Numbered from the stretch's first letter, positions 1-10,845 are shown. The stretch is 62,182 bases of DNA from JAEUSG01 sp964590225 (GCA_964590225.1 CAZPWS010000015.1:1-62182); one strand, 5' to 3'. Notes: a model not told the origin generated them from the letters alone. Program-made: numbers and translations.

Positions 1-476
1 TTGGAAAATCAATAAGATAGACAAAATGTGAGTAGATTTTTAACATAGGAGGAGATCAAAAAATGATCGACTATGTTATTTGATACTATGTATGCTACAA
101 GGTGCATGGCAACAAATGTAGTGAAGGTTTCCACAAAGTGAAAGGCGACCCACCACTTTGACAAGCACAGTGCAACGCCCGCCCTTCGGGCACCTCTCTC
201 TTTTTCCCGATTTTTAAATTGCAGAATTCTGGAAAAAAGGGAGGGGGGAAATCAGAAACAAAATTCGTTCCCCCTTTTTTGCTCTGAAAAAAGGGGGACC
301 AAGCGATGCACCGAGCCTGCCGAGGTGAGGGTTCGAAAAGTCAGTTTGTTTTCAATTTTGAATCTGTTGTTGAGCCATGTCAATTTTTGGTTTAAGGTCT
401 ACATATGTTGCCATGCACCCCCTTTAATATTGGATATTGAATTACCCAAAGTATTTGATTATATTAATGTTACGGT
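1..476. other. Gene-free left edge with two hairpins
   Basis: I see no convincing coding sequence here. A short G+C-rich hairpin lies near 176-192 (GCCCG arm, CGGGC arm). A perfect 12-bp inverted repeat lies at 269-298. The only long frame (325-510) has no recognisable protein and no good ribosome site, so I leave it out. The region probably holds the end of an upstream transcript and the promoter of the ATPase that starts at 477. Confidence 0.4.
269..298. terminator. Perfect inverted repeat, possible bidirectional terminator
   Basis: The arms TCCCCCTTTTTT and AAAAAAGGGGGA are exact complements around a six-base loop (GCTCTG). The arms contain runs of T and A, so a transcript from either strand would form a stem, but no clean U-tract follows the hairpin. 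The T-run of the left arm also pairs with an upstream G-run near 243-250, which gives an alternative fold. The terminator role is inferred. Confidence 0.35.
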
Positions 477-1628
477 ATGTTTAAGCGTCATATTAGCGAA
501 TATTTACTGAAGATTTCAGATCAGTACCCTGTCATTACCTTAACCGGGCCCAGACAATCCGGAAAGACAACATTGGTAAGAACCATCTTTCCAGAAAAGC
601 CATATGTCTCCCTTGAGAATCCCGATACTCGAGCCCGTGCTGAAGATGATCCTAACGGTTTTTTAAAACAATACGAAAATGGCGCAATATTTGATGAAAT
701 ACAGCGAACACCTGAAATTCCATCCTATCTTCAGTCGATTGTGGACGAAAAAAAAGAACAGGGGCGTTTTATACTTACCGGAAGCCAGCAATTTTCGCTC
801 TCTGCGCAAATAAGCCAGTCTTTAGCAGGCAGAACCGCAATGGTTCGTCTTTTACCACTTTCTTTAGCAGAAATATCCGGACATAATTTTACTCTTAACG
901 AATTGCTTTTTTCAGGTATGTATCCTGCGATTCTTGACAAAAAGCTTGATATTTCCGATTATTACGCAAACTATCTAGAGACCTATGTGGAAAGGGATCT
1001 CCGTCAATTAGCAAATATCGGCGATTTGCATCTCTTTCATAAATTTTTAGGATGCCTGGCAGCAAGAACCGGCTCTCTCTTAAATATGAGCAGCCTGTCA
1101 AACGATGTTGGTGTAAGTATGCCAACAATACAGAGATGGATATCTATTCTGGAAGCAGGATACATAGTCTTTCTTTTGCATCCTTTTCATAAGAATTTAT
1201 CTAAAAGATTGATCAAGGCTCCTAAAGTGTACTTTTACGATACCGGTCTTTTATCATATCTGCTCAAAATATCAACGCATGAAACTTATATAACACACCA
1301 GATGAGAGGTCCTGTTTTTGAGAATTTCGTTATATTGGAAATTATGAAGAACAGTCTTAATCTCGGGAAAAGACCACACTTGTCGTTTTTCAGAACACAA
1401 TCCGGCGATGAAGTTGATTTAGTTATTGAAGATGGAAAAGGATTAACAGCTTTAGAAATAAAATCTTCTCTTACATGGGATCGCTCTTTTCTTAAAGGAC
1501 TTAATGTGTTTACGAATCTTTTACAGGAGGAAGTTTACCGGAAAGTTGTTGTTTTCGCAGGCGAAGGAAACTTTATTGCAGACAACAGTTCCGTTATATC
1601 ATGGGAACGGATTCAGGATTGTCTATAA
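477..1628 (+). CDS. AAA-family ATPase with DUF4143 C-terminal domain
   Basis: This 383-residue protein has a P-loop (GPRQSGKT, residues 24-31) and a Walker B-like segment (GAIFDEIQRTP, near residue 70). A sensor-like LTGSQQF follows near residue 100. The second half is the DUF4143 region, with the nuclease-like core EVDLVIED...ALEIKSS near residues 310-330. Members are common in Bacteroidetes, Fibrobacterota and archaea, are often in many copies per genome, and their function is poorly known. Length is normal for the family. It stands alone, with about 160 non-coding bases before recC. A paralogue lies at 36606-37766. Confidence 0.85.
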   Translation: MFKRHISEYLLKISDQYPVITLTGPRQSGKTTLVRTIFPEKPYVSLENPDTRARAEDDPNGFLKQYENGAIFDEIQRTPEIPSYLQSIVDEKKEQGRFILTGSQQFSLSAQISQSLAGRTAMVRLLPLSLAEISGHNFTLNELLFSGMYPAILDKKLDISDYYANYLETYVERDLRQLANIGDLHLFHKFLGCLAARTGSLLNMSSLSNDVGVSMPTIQRWISILEAGYIVFLLHPFHKNLSKRLIKAPKVYFYDTGLLSYLLKISTHETYITHQMRGPVFENFVILEIMKNSLNLGKRPHLSFFRTQSGDEVDLVIEDGKGLTALEIKSSLTWDRSFLKGLNVFTNLLQEEVYRKVVVFAGEGNFIADNSSVISWERIQDCL

Positions 1629-1787
1629 ATAAAATGACGAAATTCATGAGATCCTTTACCATTCTTTCACCGCGCGATTTGGCCTGAAGTCTTGAAGTTT
1701 TTTTTGATTTTGTTTGCATTAGATTTTTCTCCTATACTTTCTTCGTCCTGCTGGTAATTTGTGATATTATAATGGTTATATTTAATT

Positions 1788-4700
1788 ATGTCCTCCCTGA
1801 ATGTCCATCTTTCAAACCGTCTCGAAGAACTTTTCAATGAGTTAAGCCGAATTATTGAATGTTCCCCACTTCCTCCATTCGAGAGAGAAGTGATAGTGGT
1901 TCAAAATAGAGGGATGGGCCGGTATCTTTCTCTTAAGTTTACGGATAGATTCGGAATATGGGCAGGATACGATTACCCATTTCCAAACAATAGTATCCAC
2001 TCAATTATCGGAAAACTTTTTCCGGAGTACACAAAAAATCAACCACTTACAGAACACCATTTTGCTTGGAAAATCTACGAGTTACTGCCAAATCTTATAA
2101 AGGAAGATGATTTTTCTGTCGTAAATGGCTATCTATCAACTGCATCAACGGATGTTGCCCGTTTCAGTCTTTCTAAAAAACTGGCTTCCCTGTTCGACCA
2201 TTATCAGATTTATAGGCCAGAAATTATTAATGCGTGGGAAAAAGGAGCGCTTGCATCGGACAGCATAACAGAGCGGTGGCAAAAGCGATTATGGGTGGAG
2301 ATTAATAGAGAAAAAAAGGGATATTTAATTGCGGATTTTAATGAAAGATTGAAAATTTTGCTTGATGGCGATGCTTCGTATCGTCTTAACGACGCATTGC
2401 CACAAAGAATTTTTATCTTTGGTGTTTCGTATCTTACCCCTTTTCATTACAACATATTTGAGGCTCTCGCCAAAAAGTGCGATGTGCATGCCTTTATGTT
2501 AAGCCCTTCCAGAGACTACTGGGGAGAAGCGCGTTCGAGAAAAGAAAGAGCGCAATTAGCTGTCAGGCAGGGAATAGATGAAGATGATCTCTACTTTGAA
2601 AAAGGTAATCCCTTGCTTGCCGAATTTGGAAAGCAAGGCCGTGAATTTAGCGAGTTTATGGCAGAAAGGGAGCCGAATGTAATTGAAACATACACTGAGG
2701 TGGAATCAAAAACATTATTGTCTGTATTGCAGGCCGACATTCTTGATAATACTGATCGGTGCAGGGGAGAAAATTATGAGCCACTTATTGTTGGTGAAGA
2801 TGATAAAAGCCTTCAGATACACTCCTGCCATTCGGCGATTCGAGAGCTGGAGGTGCTGTACGATCTTTTGATTGAGCAATTCGAAATAATTAAAGGGCTT
2901 ATTCCTTCTGACATTTTAGTGATGGCGCCAAATATTGACGACTTTGCTCCTTTTATCAAGGCGGTTTTCAGCAGACCATTTGAATCATCAAACGGAAAAA
3001 CTATTACCCTGCCGGTCGCTGTATCCGATACCCGTTCACTGATTGATACCCCGGCAGCATCAGTGTTATTAAGCCTGCTCAATTTGGATTCATCCCGTTT
3101 TACTGTTACAGAAATACTCGATCTGCTTCGCTCAATACCTATTGCCATGAAATTCGGTTTTTCGACTCACGATCTTGACCTTATTGAAGATTGGGTAGCG
3201 GAGGCCGATGTTCGCTGGGGGCGCGATTCTGCACATAGGATGGAATTGTGTGGGTGCTCTGTTGCAGAAAACAGTTGGGAAACAGCATTCAACAGGCTTT
3301 TTGCTGGATATGCTATGGCAGGAGAGGAGACGATTGCGGGATTTGATATACTTCCGTGTGGTAGTGCATTTGGTAGTAGAGCGACCCTTTTAGGACAGCT
3401 AAAGGAATGTTTTGCACTCTTTAATGAGTCGGCGCAGTCTCTTGCCAAAGAAAAAAGCGTTGCTGAATGGAGCGGCCATTTTATTACACTGTGCGAAAAT
3501 TTAATGATTGGCGGAGAAAAGGGAGTGGAAACCGGCAAGGAAAGCGTTATTGAGTTGTTGACACAAATAGAAAAGGAAGGATTGGAATGCTCCTTTGGAG
3601 GTAAGGTTCCTGTCTCAGTTTATAGAGAGGCTGTATTAACTAGAATGAACGAATCACGCAGCAGCGGAGGTTTTTTGAGCGGTGGTATTACTTTCTGTTC
3701 AATGCAGCCTATGCGCAGTATCCCGTTTAAGGTTATCGCGCTTCTTGGCATGAACAACGGAGATTTTCCACGGAAAAGTGAGTCCACGGGGCTTAACCTT
3801 ATGGGAGAGAAAAGGAAAAAGGGCGATAGAGATATAATTAATGAAGACCGATATCTTTTTCTTGAGACAATTCTTTCTGCGCGTGATAGTCTAATAATTC
3901 TTTATGAAGGCAGAAGTAATAAGGACAATAGGCCAAAACTTCCATCATCAGTTGTGTCAACACTTCTTGAAACGGTTGAAGGAATTACAAAAAAAAACAG
4001 TATTACGGTTGAACATCCGTTGCATTCTTATAACGAAAAATACTTTGGGGATGCCAAAGCAAAATTGTTTACATATTCACCACGGATGAAATCTGCTGTA
4101 AATGCCTTGTTAAGCGGAAGAAAATTGCGTCCGTTTGTCAGCGCTAATATTGCAGTAGGGACAGAGGAATGCAGAAAAATAAAAATTCACGAGTTAATAT
4201 CATTTTTTCATAATCCATGTCGCTTTTTCTTTACAAAGAGAGCCGGTATTTACTTCCCGAAAAACGGATTTGTGTTTAATCCTAAAGAGCCGTTTGAATT
4301 ATCCGGCCTTGATGGGTATAGGGTTAAAAACGAAATCATAAATCATTTTATCGCATCGGAAAAGATGGCCGCAGAAGATTTATACAGTAAATTAAAGGCA
4401 AAAAATATTCTGCCACACGGAAGTGTGGGTCGAATGGAGTTTGCCGCATGCCTTAGTGAAATTCGTAATGTAATCAGTAAGATAGAGGATTTATTTGGGG
4501 CAGGCCTGTTTTCTTGCAATAAGGAAAAGATATCTGTAAATATCAACAACTTTGAATTCTATGGTATGCTTGAACTTCTTAGTAATGGCGGTTCATTCAT
4601 TATTCGGCCCGGAGAAATAAGAATCAAAGACAGGATTGCTGTGCTAATTACGCATCTGTTTCTTTGCGCGGAGGGCAGAGAAGCTTTTTCACTCGCCATA

Positions 4701-5069
4701 GGAACAGGCAAGACTATTAAAAAATATCACTCTGTCAGTCAAGAAAAAGCGATAGAGGCTCTTTGTTGTTTAGCAAAAAAATTTGAAAAAGGGCAAATAA
4801 CGCCACTCCCTTTTTACCTTGAGACAGCTACTGCACTATATCCAAAAAAAGAGAGCCCTTTACAATATCAGGCCGCTATGGCCTCTTTTTACGAAGCGCC
4901 TCCATATAGCGGAATTAAGGCAGCGGTTGATGATCCCTATATATATCTTGCTGTAAGACATCTTGAAAATTGCGACCCCTTCGATGCCGTTCACGATGAG
5001 GGTTTTGTTAAGAATGCGGTGGAAGTTTTAGATATACTTTACTCATTTGAGGACGAGTATGGAACTTGA
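1788..5069 (+). CDS. recC: Exodeoxyribonuclease V gamma chain (RecC)
   Basis: RecC is the scaffold and Chi-recognition subunit of RecBCD, which processes double-strand DNA ends for recombination. At 1093 residues it is the usual size. Two family hallmarks are visible: the segment HSCHSAIRELEVLYD (near residue 345), and MRSIPFKVIALLGMNNGDFPR-like sequence near residue 640, which corresponds to the inactive helicase core. The early segment RGMGRYLSLKF is also typical. It is the first gene of a recC-recB-recD series. Its stop overlaps the start of recB by 11 bases, which implies translational coupling. Order C-B-D without ptrA matches many non-enteric genomes. Confidence 0.93.
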   Translation: MSSLNVHLSNRLEELFNELSRIIECSPLPPFEREVIVVQNRGMGRYLSLKFTDRFGIWAGYDYPFPNNSIHSIIGKLFPEYTKNQPLTEHHFAWKIYELLPNLIKEDDFSVVNGYLSTASTDVARFSLSKKLASLFDHYQIYRPEIINAWEKGALASDSITERWQKRLWVEINREKKGYLIADFNERLKILLDGDASYRLNDALPQRIFIFGVSYLTPFHYNIFEALAKKCDVHAFMLSPSRDYWGEARSRKERAQLAVRQGIDEDDLYFEKGNPLLAEFGKQGREFSEFMAEREPNVIETYTEVESKTLLSVLQADILDNTDRCRGENYEPLIVGEDDKSLQIHSCHSAIRELEVLYDLLIEQFEIIKGLIPSDILVMAPNIDDFAPFIKAVFSRPFESSNGKTITLPVAVSDTRSLIDTPAASVLLSLLNLDSSRFTVTEILDLLRSIPIAMKFGFSTHDLDLIEDWVAEADVRWGRDSAHRMELCGCSVAENSWETAFNRLFAGYAMAGEETIAGFDILPCGSAFGSRATLLGQLKECFALFNESAQSLAKEKSVAEWSGHFITLCENLMIGGEKGVETGKESVIELLTQIEKEGLECSFGGKVPVSVYREAVLTRMNESRSSGGFLSGGITFCSMQPMRSIPFKVIALLGMNNGDFPRKSESTGLNLMGEKRKKGDRDIINEDRYLFLETILSARDSLIILYEGRSNKDNRPKLPSSVVSTLLETVEGITKKNSITVEHPLHSYNEKYFGDAKAKLFTYSPRMKSAVNALLSGRKLRPFVSANIAVGTEECRKIKIHELISFFHNPCRFFFTKRAGIYFPKNGFVFNPKEPFELSGLDGYRVKNEIINHFIASEKMAAEDLYSKLKAKNILPHGSVGRMEFAACLSEIRNVISKIEDLFGAGLFSCNKEKISVNINNFEFYGMLELLSNGGSFIIRPGEIRIKDRIAVLITHLFLCAEGREAFSLAIGTGKTIKKYHSVSQEKAIEALCCLAKKFEKGQITPLPFYLETATALYPKKESPLQYQAAMASFYEAPPYSGIKAAVDDPYIYLAVRHLENCDPFDAVHDEGFVKNAVEVLDILYSFEDEYGT

Positions 5070-8000
5070 TGTAAGATCTACCCCGCTTTCGGGAACGCAT
5101 ATAATAGAGGCAAGTGCGGGAACAGGCAAAACTCACAGCATAGCAAGCATTTATATTCGCATGATAGTTGAAAAAAAACTTTTAGTGCGGCAAATTTTGG
5201 TTGTTACATATACAGAGTCTGCTACGCTTGAACTTAAGGGGAGGATCCGCCAACGCCTTCTTAAGATGCGAGCAGCAATAGTGGGCGATCCTGATGAAAC
5301 AAGGGATATTCTCGAAGAAGAACTCCTCCGTCGCTATAATAGGGAGGATGAGCGCAAAGAGATGCTGCGAAGGATTAATAGCGCGATATTAAGCATGGAC
5401 GAGGCGGCGATATATACGATTCATGCATTTTGTAATAGGATGCTCAAGGATAATGCTTTTGAGGGCGGAGCACCTTTTAACATGACTCTTGCTGAAAACT
5501 CTGATTCTTTGCTGCTCGAATCGGTAGAAGATTGGTTCAGGCACAGGTTTTATAGTGGTACTGTAGAAGAGGCTCTTTTCGCTAAAGTATGTGCTTTTAC
5601 TCCGCGCAAACTTATTGTGCTTTATAAGACTGCGAGCAAGGCAGGTATTACTATTTTGCCGCAGAATTTTCCTTGTTCGATTGACGATAAAAAGGCAAAG
5701 GTGCTGACGCTTTATAATGAACTTGTCGAATACTACGACAATAATAGTTCAATTATTGACAATGCATATGGTAGTTATAAAAATAGACTTATTCTCCTGC
5801 ATGAGTTTGTTAATCCATCAAACAATCTGGCGCTTACCGGATTTTCTGATCGTGAAAAAATGATCTATTTTACTGTTGAAAAATTGCAGAAAAAGGTTGT
5901 TAACATACCAGAAGTAAGCCAATTCTCTACTCTTTTTACAGAATACTTTATGGAGCAGAATAGCCTTATTACCGCATATCGGCTCGATTTTATTCGATTT
6001 GTTAATGAACAGCTTATAAATAAAAAAAACAAGGGCAATGTATTTTTTTACGATGACCTGCTTTACGGCGTTAGTAGGGCTGTTTGTAAAGTAGAAAGCG
6101 AGTTTGTTACGGTTGTGCGCAAGCGTTTTAAAGCAGCGTTGATAGATGAGTTTCAAGACACCAATGCCCTTCAGTGGTCGATATTCAAAGGATTGTTCGG
6201 ATCGCGCGATTTTGCACTTTTTCTTATCGGAGATCCAAAACAGTCAATTTTTTCTTTCAGTGGCGCCGATGTTCAAACATATCTTAAAGCGAAGGAACAC
6301 GCTGAGTTTAAATGGCAGCTGTCCGTAAATTACAGGTCCACTCACGGTGTTGTTGAAGCAGTAAATGAGCTGTTTATACGAAAGCAGCTATCGGATCCAT
6401 TCTTTTCTTATCCTGATACTTCTATTGCTTTCTTCCCTTCAAAAAGTAAACAAGAGATGGATTTGGGGGCTTCAAAAAATACTGATCTATGGCCACTTAC
6501 AATATCTTTTATTGAATCGCCCGATGGTAAGCAGATAAATGTCTCTACTGCTCGGAAAATTATAGAAGAAGAAATTGCAAGTAATATTGCTGGTATTCTT
6601 ACAATAAACGAAAATATTTCATTAAAGGACTTTGGCATTCTCGTTCGGACTAACACACAGGCGCGAGCTGTACAAGCTTCACTTGCGCGACGGGATATTC
6701 CTGCGGTACTTGAGCGAAGCGGAATGCTGTTTGCATCGCGGGAGGCGTCGCAATTAGCCATTCTGCTGTCAGCTTGTTTATATCATGAAAACGGCTCTTT
6801 AATAAGGGCGGCGGCTTCTCTCGACTGGTTTGGTTTTCCCATTGAACATATTATGGACGAAAAAATACTTGTCACTTTTCAGGATGCCATTGCCTCAATT
6901 CCATCCGAACTTTCTACGAAGGGTTTTTTCTTTTCGTTGATGAGCTTGATTGACAGATTTTCGGTTGTAGAGCGGCTGCTTCATTACTGGAATGGCGAAA
7001 GACGGGCAACTAATCTGCTCCATTTAATCGAAATTATCGGGATACAGGCGAGGGAAAGATTGCATACGCTCTCTTCAATTCTGGTATGGCTTAATCAGCG
7101 CATACTTCTTTGCGATGAGGAGGAGAATGAAGAAAATGAAATCCGTCTAGAAAAAGATGCTGATTCCGTCCGCATTATTACTATTCATAAAGCAAAAGGT
7201 CTTCAGTATCCAATTGTGTTTGTTCCATATTCGTGGACAGGAGGCGATAAAAAGAACGAATTCTCTTCCTATCACTATAAGAGTGAAGAATATCTCGATC
7301 TTGATTCTCTGAACAAGAAAGCGGCAGAGGAGAGGCGGTCTTATGAGAATCTCTCGGAACATCTTCGGCTTTTATATGTCGCGTTAACGCGTGCTGAACA
7401 CGGAACGGTTCTTTTTACCGGTAACATCAAAGGTGTTGACACTTCAGCCGTTGGTTATCTGCTCTATGCAGAAAAAAACAGGACAACAGGTTATAGGGAG
7501 ACGCTTGAGAATCTCAGTGAGAAATTAAAGGAAATGAAACAGGAGGAATTAATAGATTCAATTCCTCAGTCGGCGAATATTAGGGTTGAAACCGTTTCAA
7601 CGCAAAAGTTGCGGCAGAAAGATTCTGAACCAGTAATAAAAAGAAGTCGCCAAAGTTATGTGCAGCTCTGTAATAGAACATACCGCGGCCAGGAAATTGA
7701 TATTAATAGAAAAATAACAAGTTACAGCAGAATTGCCGACTCAGCTTTTAGCGAAAACATTTTCGCGAAAAAGGCAGAGAGTATTATGGACGCCGTTATT
7801 AATGATAAGATTTTTTCTTTTCCTGCAGGAGCGGTCGAGGGTGTTTTTTTTCATTCGCTCTTTGAGCAGATTGATTTTACAAATATAGATGAGAAGTTTT
7901 TACGAAAATATATTAGTGACAACCTGCCACCAAGGGCCCGAACAATAAATGCGAATGATGAATTAGAAAATATTAATGCTGTTATACAGATGGTTAAAAA

Positions 8001-8550
8001 TGTTTCGGCAGTTTCAGTATCAGTAAGCGGTTTGGCACAGTTTAGGCTTAATGAGGTAAATAAAAAAAAATCCATTTCTGAATTGCAGTTCTTTCTGTCC
8101 TTTAAAAGGAGGGGGATGGAAAAGATAAAAAAGGCGTTCGCGGAGGTTGGCCATTTTTACGCTGATTCAATAAGCTCACTTAAAGAAGAGGATGTTTATG
8201 GTTACCTTAATGGATTTATCGATTTAGTTTTTGAACACAATGGAAAGTGGTATATAATAGACTGGAAATCAAACCATCTCGGTGTTAATAAGGATAACTA
8301 TTCACAAGAAGCCCTACAAACTGAAATGGCAGCCTCTCATTATGTTCTGCAATACCATATTTATGCTGCTGCACTTGACCGTTATCTTGCTTTGCGTTTG
8401 CCTTCATACAGCTATAGCGAACATTTTGGTGGAATAATTTATTTGTTTATTCGTGGCATCCATCCTGAGTGGGGTGATGCGTTTGGCATATATACGGATA
8501 AACCAAAGGATAGCTTTATGGAAAAGATAATATCGGCCTTATGTGGTTAA
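5059..8550 (+). CDS. recB: Exodeoxyribonuclease V beta chain (RecB helicase-nuclease)
   Basis: RecB supplies the 3'-5' helicase and the only nuclease of the RecBCD complex. The Walker A motif ASAGTGKT is at residues 18-25. The UvrD-type motifs ALIDEFQDTN and LIGDPKQSIFSFSGAD follow near residues 360-395, and VRIITIHKAKGLQYPIVF near residue 705. The C-terminal nuclease carries GFIDLVFEHNGKWYIIDWKSN, with the catalytic D and DxK pattern. I chose ATG 5059 over the TTG at 5047 because GAGGAC precedes it at good spacing. Length 1163 residues is normal, and all catalytic motifs look intact. Confidence 0.94.
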   Translation: MELDVRSTPLSGTHIIEASAGTGKTHSIASIYIRMIVEKKLLVRQILVVTYTESATLELKGRIRQRLLKMRAAIVGDPDETRDILEEELLRRYNREDERKEMLRRINSAILSMDEAAIYTIHAFCNRMLKDNAFEGGAPFNMTLAENSDSLLLESVEDWFRHRFYSGTVEEALFAKVCAFTPRKLIVLYKTASKAGITILPQNFPCSIDDKKAKVLTLYNELVEYYDNNSSIIDNAYGSYKNRLILLHEFVNPSNNLALTGFSDREKMIYFTVEKLQKKVVNIPEVSQFSTLFTEYFMEQNSLITAYRLDFIRFVNEQLINKKNKGNVFFYDDLLYGVSRAVCKVESEFVTVVRKRFKAALIDEFQDTNALQWSIFKGLFGSRDFALFLIGDPKQSIFSFSGADVQTYLKAKEHAEFKWQLSVNYRSTHGVVEAVNELFIRKQLSDPFFSYPDTSIAFFPSKSKQEMDLGASKNTDLWPLTISFIESPDGKQINVSTARKIIEEEIASNIAGILTINENISLKDFGILVRTNTQARAVQASLARRDIPAVLERSGMLFASREASQLAILLSACLYHENGSLIRAAASLDWFGFPIEHIMDEKILVTFQDAIASIPSELSTKGFFFSLMSLIDRFSVVERLLHYWNGERRATNLLHLIEIIGIQARERLHTLSSILVWLNQRILLCDEEENEENEIRLEKDADSVRIITIHKAKGLQYPIVFVPYSWTGGDKKNEFSSYHYKSEEYLDLDSLNKKAAEERRSYENLSEHLRLLYVALTRAEHGTVLFTGNIKGVDTSAVGYLLYAEKNRTTGYRETLENLSEKLKEMKQEELIDSIPQSANIRVETVSTQKLRQKDSEPVIKRSRQSYVQLCNRTYRGQEIDINRKITSYSRIADSAFSENIFAKKAESIMDAVINDKIFSFPAGAVEGVFFHSLFEQIDFTNIDEKFLRKYISDNLPPRARTINANDELENINAVIQMVKNVSAVSVSVSGLAQFRLNEVNKKKSISELQFFLSFKRRGMEKIKKAFAEVGHFYADSISSLKEEDVYGYLNGFIDLVFEHNGKWYIIDWKSNHLGVNKDNYSQEALQTEMAASHYVLQYHIYAAALDRYLALRLPSYSYSEHFGGIIYLFIRGIHPEWGDAFGIYTDKPKDSFMEKIISALCG

Positions 8551-8561
8551 GGATGCAGTGA

Positions 8562-10292
8562 ATGAAAGAGTGTGAATATCTCAGACGGTTATTTGATAAC
8601 GGAATTTTAACCGCGTTAAATTATCATTTTGGCTTGTTTGTCAATTCTCTTTGTAGTGGTAGCTCTCCATATATGGGATTACTCGCGGCTCTTGTAAGCA
8701 AAAGTAACGAGAATGGAGATATTTGTCTTTCGTTCAGCGCCGTTAATAAATTGTGTGATGACCTGCCGCTAACAAAGGGAGAGGAGTGGAAGAGCGTTGC
8801 CATAGCAAGCGGACTGTGCGGCACAGAAAATCAGTATGCTAATTCCCTTTTTGTTATCACATCTAAAGACCGTATATATCTGCAACGATTTTGGAGTTAC
8901 GAGAAGCGCCTTGCTTCCTGCGTAAAAGAACGGTTATCGCGGAAAATGGCGGTTTGTCCAATAAAATTAGACGCTTTGACAGATGAGTTTCAGAAAAAAG
9001 CCGCCGAAGCTGTTTTACAAAACAATCTTACAATAATTACCGGCGGCCCAGGCACGGGTAAAACAACCACGGTTTCTAAAATACTTGCGCTTCTATTGTC
9101 AATTTATGGAAAAGCGTTCAAGATCAATGTTGTTGCGCCTACGGGCAAAGCGGCATCACGGTCGCAGGAGTCGATTGAGGCTGCTGTAAAAGGTGGACAG
9201 CTATCTGCGTTTGATGAAGAAATCAAAAAACAGCTATTGGATATTAACTGTCAAACAATTCACAGGCTACTTGGAGCAACGAGACTAGGTACGAAGTTCT
9301 CCCGCAATAGCGATAATCAGATAGATTGCGACATTGTTATTGTGGATGAAAGCTCTATGGTTGATATAGCACTTATGACTGCTCTTTTTGAAGCAACTCC
9401 AATAAACGCCAGAATTGTGCTGCTTGGCGACAGCGATCAGCTCTCTTCAGTTGAGGCGGGGGCGGTTTTTGGAGAACTTTGTGCAGCTTTCGATTCCGCT
9501 CATGTTATTCATTTACGCCATAGTTATCGATTTGGTGCAGGTATGGAGATCAACAATGTACTTGACGCCATACGAAAAGGTGATGGCTTTATGTGCAAAA
9601 CTCTGCTAACTAATGGCAGCGGGTCTTCGGTGCAGTTAAAGTGGAGCAGCGCAGAAGGTGATACTGTTAACCTCATTGAACAGGAGCTGGAGAAAGGGTG
9701 GTCTGATTACATTGAGGTTCTTGGAATTTCGGGCGACAATTTAAACGAGGCTTTTCAGAAATTTAGCCATTTCAGACTTCTTTGTGCGTCGTGGCATGGT
9801 ACTTTTGGAGTAATTCATGCCAATCGGCTTGCTGAAAAATGGTTTTGCCGTAAAGTTAATCTTTCAATAAATAAACTTTTTACCAGCCATTATAGAGGAC
9901 AACCGGTAATGATAACAGAAAATAGTTATGACATGAATCTTTATAACGGTGATGTAGGGCTTTTTGTTAATGAAGAGGACATTTTTTTTACAGATAAAAA
10001 TAGCGGGGATGGTTTTCGCATAATAAATGTCAGGCGGTTACCATCATTTGTTACGGCATATGCGATAACAATACACAAGAGTCAGGGATCGGAATTTAAC
10101 GCTTCTGCCATACTTCTTGGTAAAGAGGACACTCCTCTTCTAACGCGTGAGCTTATTTACACTGCGCTTTCCCGCTCCAGAGAATCCGCAACTGTCTTTG
10201 CAGATTATGCTATTATCAATTCTGCAATTATGCGACCAACAAGGAAAGAGTCAGGTTTAAAGGAGGCGATATGCGGCCAAGCAAAACCATAA
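8562..10292 (+). CDS. recD: Exodeoxyribonuclease V alpha chain (RecD helicase)
   Basis: RecD is the 5'-3' helicase of RecBCD. Visible motifs are the P-loop ITGGPGTGKTTT (about residue 160), Walker B IVIVDESSMVD, motif III RIVLLGDSDQLSSVEAG, and the C-terminal motifs TAYAITIHKSQGSEF and IYTALSRSR. At 576 residues it is close to the E. coli length of 608. It begins 11 bases after recB and completes the set. Its last 22 bases overlap the start of the following lipoprotein gene, whose ribosome site (AAAGGAGG) lies inside recD, so all four genes are probably one transcript. Confidence 0.94.
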   Translation: MKECEYLRRLFDNGILTALNYHFGLFVNSLCSGSSPYMGLLAALVSKSNENGDICLSFSAVNKLCDDLPLTKGEEWKSVAIASGLCGTENQYANSLFVITSKDRIYLQRFWSYEKRLASCVKERLSRKMAVCPIKLDALTDEFQKKAAEAVLQNNLTIITGGPGTGKTTTVSKILALLLSIYGKAFKINVVAPTGKAASRSQESIEAAVKGGQLSAFDEEIKKQLLDINCQTIHRLLGATRLGTKFSRNSDNQIDCDIVIVDESSMVDIALMTALFEATPINARIVLLGDSDQLSSVEAGAVFGELCAAFDSAHVIHLRHSYRFGAGMEINNVLDAIRKGDGFMCKTLLTNGSGSSVQLKWSSAEGDTVNLIEQELEKGWSDYIEVLGISGDNLNEAFQKFSHFRLLCASWHGTFGVIHANRLAEKWFCRKVNLSINKLFTSHYRGQPVMITENSYDMNLYNGDVGLFVNEEDIFFTDKNSGDGFRIINVRRLPSFVTAYAITIHKSQGSEFNASAILLGKEDTPLLTRELIYTALSRSRESATVFADYAIINSAIMRPTRKESGLKEAICGQAKP

Positions 10293-10834
10293 TAGCAGCT
10301 GTAGGTTTTTTGTTAATATTGTACTTGATAAATTGTGCTGGAGTTAAGGCACGAGGGACTGGCACACTCAGTTTACGGTATGCATCATTGTTTGTTGACA
10401 ACAAGCAGTCTATAGAGAGCTTCAGAAAACTTCCAAAATGGCCAGCAGATAGCGTAAAGGCACAGGTTATGTATAAAATCTGTTTATCAATGTTTGCCAA
10501 ATTCAGGTCTGAGCTCGATAGATCTAAGAGAGATTGCAGATATACAATTGTTGACAATACTGAGATGGCGGATGTGTCACTTTATCCCTCTTTTCCATCG
10601 GCCATATTAAATGGTGACACTCTTGCCGTTATTTTTGAATTAAAAATAGCAGACAGGCGATCCGGGAATATCGAATTTGTAAAACAGAACATAACAGCTG
10701 TAATTAACGCGAAAGATAAAAATGTATTCGGTTCCGATTACTATTATCTTTATGGAAGGTTGTTAATGGTTATAAATAAAAATTTTAAAACTGATTCAAT
10801 TGTAAGCTCACTTTGCGGTGGCTCCAACGAATAG
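10271..10834 (+). CDS. Small exported lipoprotein, unknown function
   Basis: The protein has 187 residues and starts with a basic stretch, a hydrophobic core and a lipobox ending LINC, so Cys21 is the likely lipidated residue. The mature part has no motif that I recognise. A strong ribosome site (AAAGGAGGCGAT) precedes ATG 10271 and lies within the end of recD. The gene therefore overlaps recD by 22 bases and is followed closely by ispE. The context suggests co-transcription but gives no clear function. The periplasmic, membrane-anchored location is inferred from the signal. Confidence 0.7.
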   Translation: MRPSKTIIAAVGFLLILYLINCAGVKARGTGTLSLRYASLFVDNKQSIESFRKLPKWPADSVKAQVMYKICLSMFAKFRSELDRSKRDCRYTIVDNTEMADVSLYPSFPSAILNGDTLAVIFELKIADRRSGNIEFVKQNITAVINAKDKNVFGSDYYYLYGRLLMVINKNFKTDSIVSSLCGGSNE

Positions 10835-10845
10835 GGTGGTGCATT

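Noticed and set aside
325..510. Small ORF before the DUF4143 ATPase
   Set aside because: It starts with GTG, lacks a ribosome site, has no recognisable protein features and overlaps the real gene.
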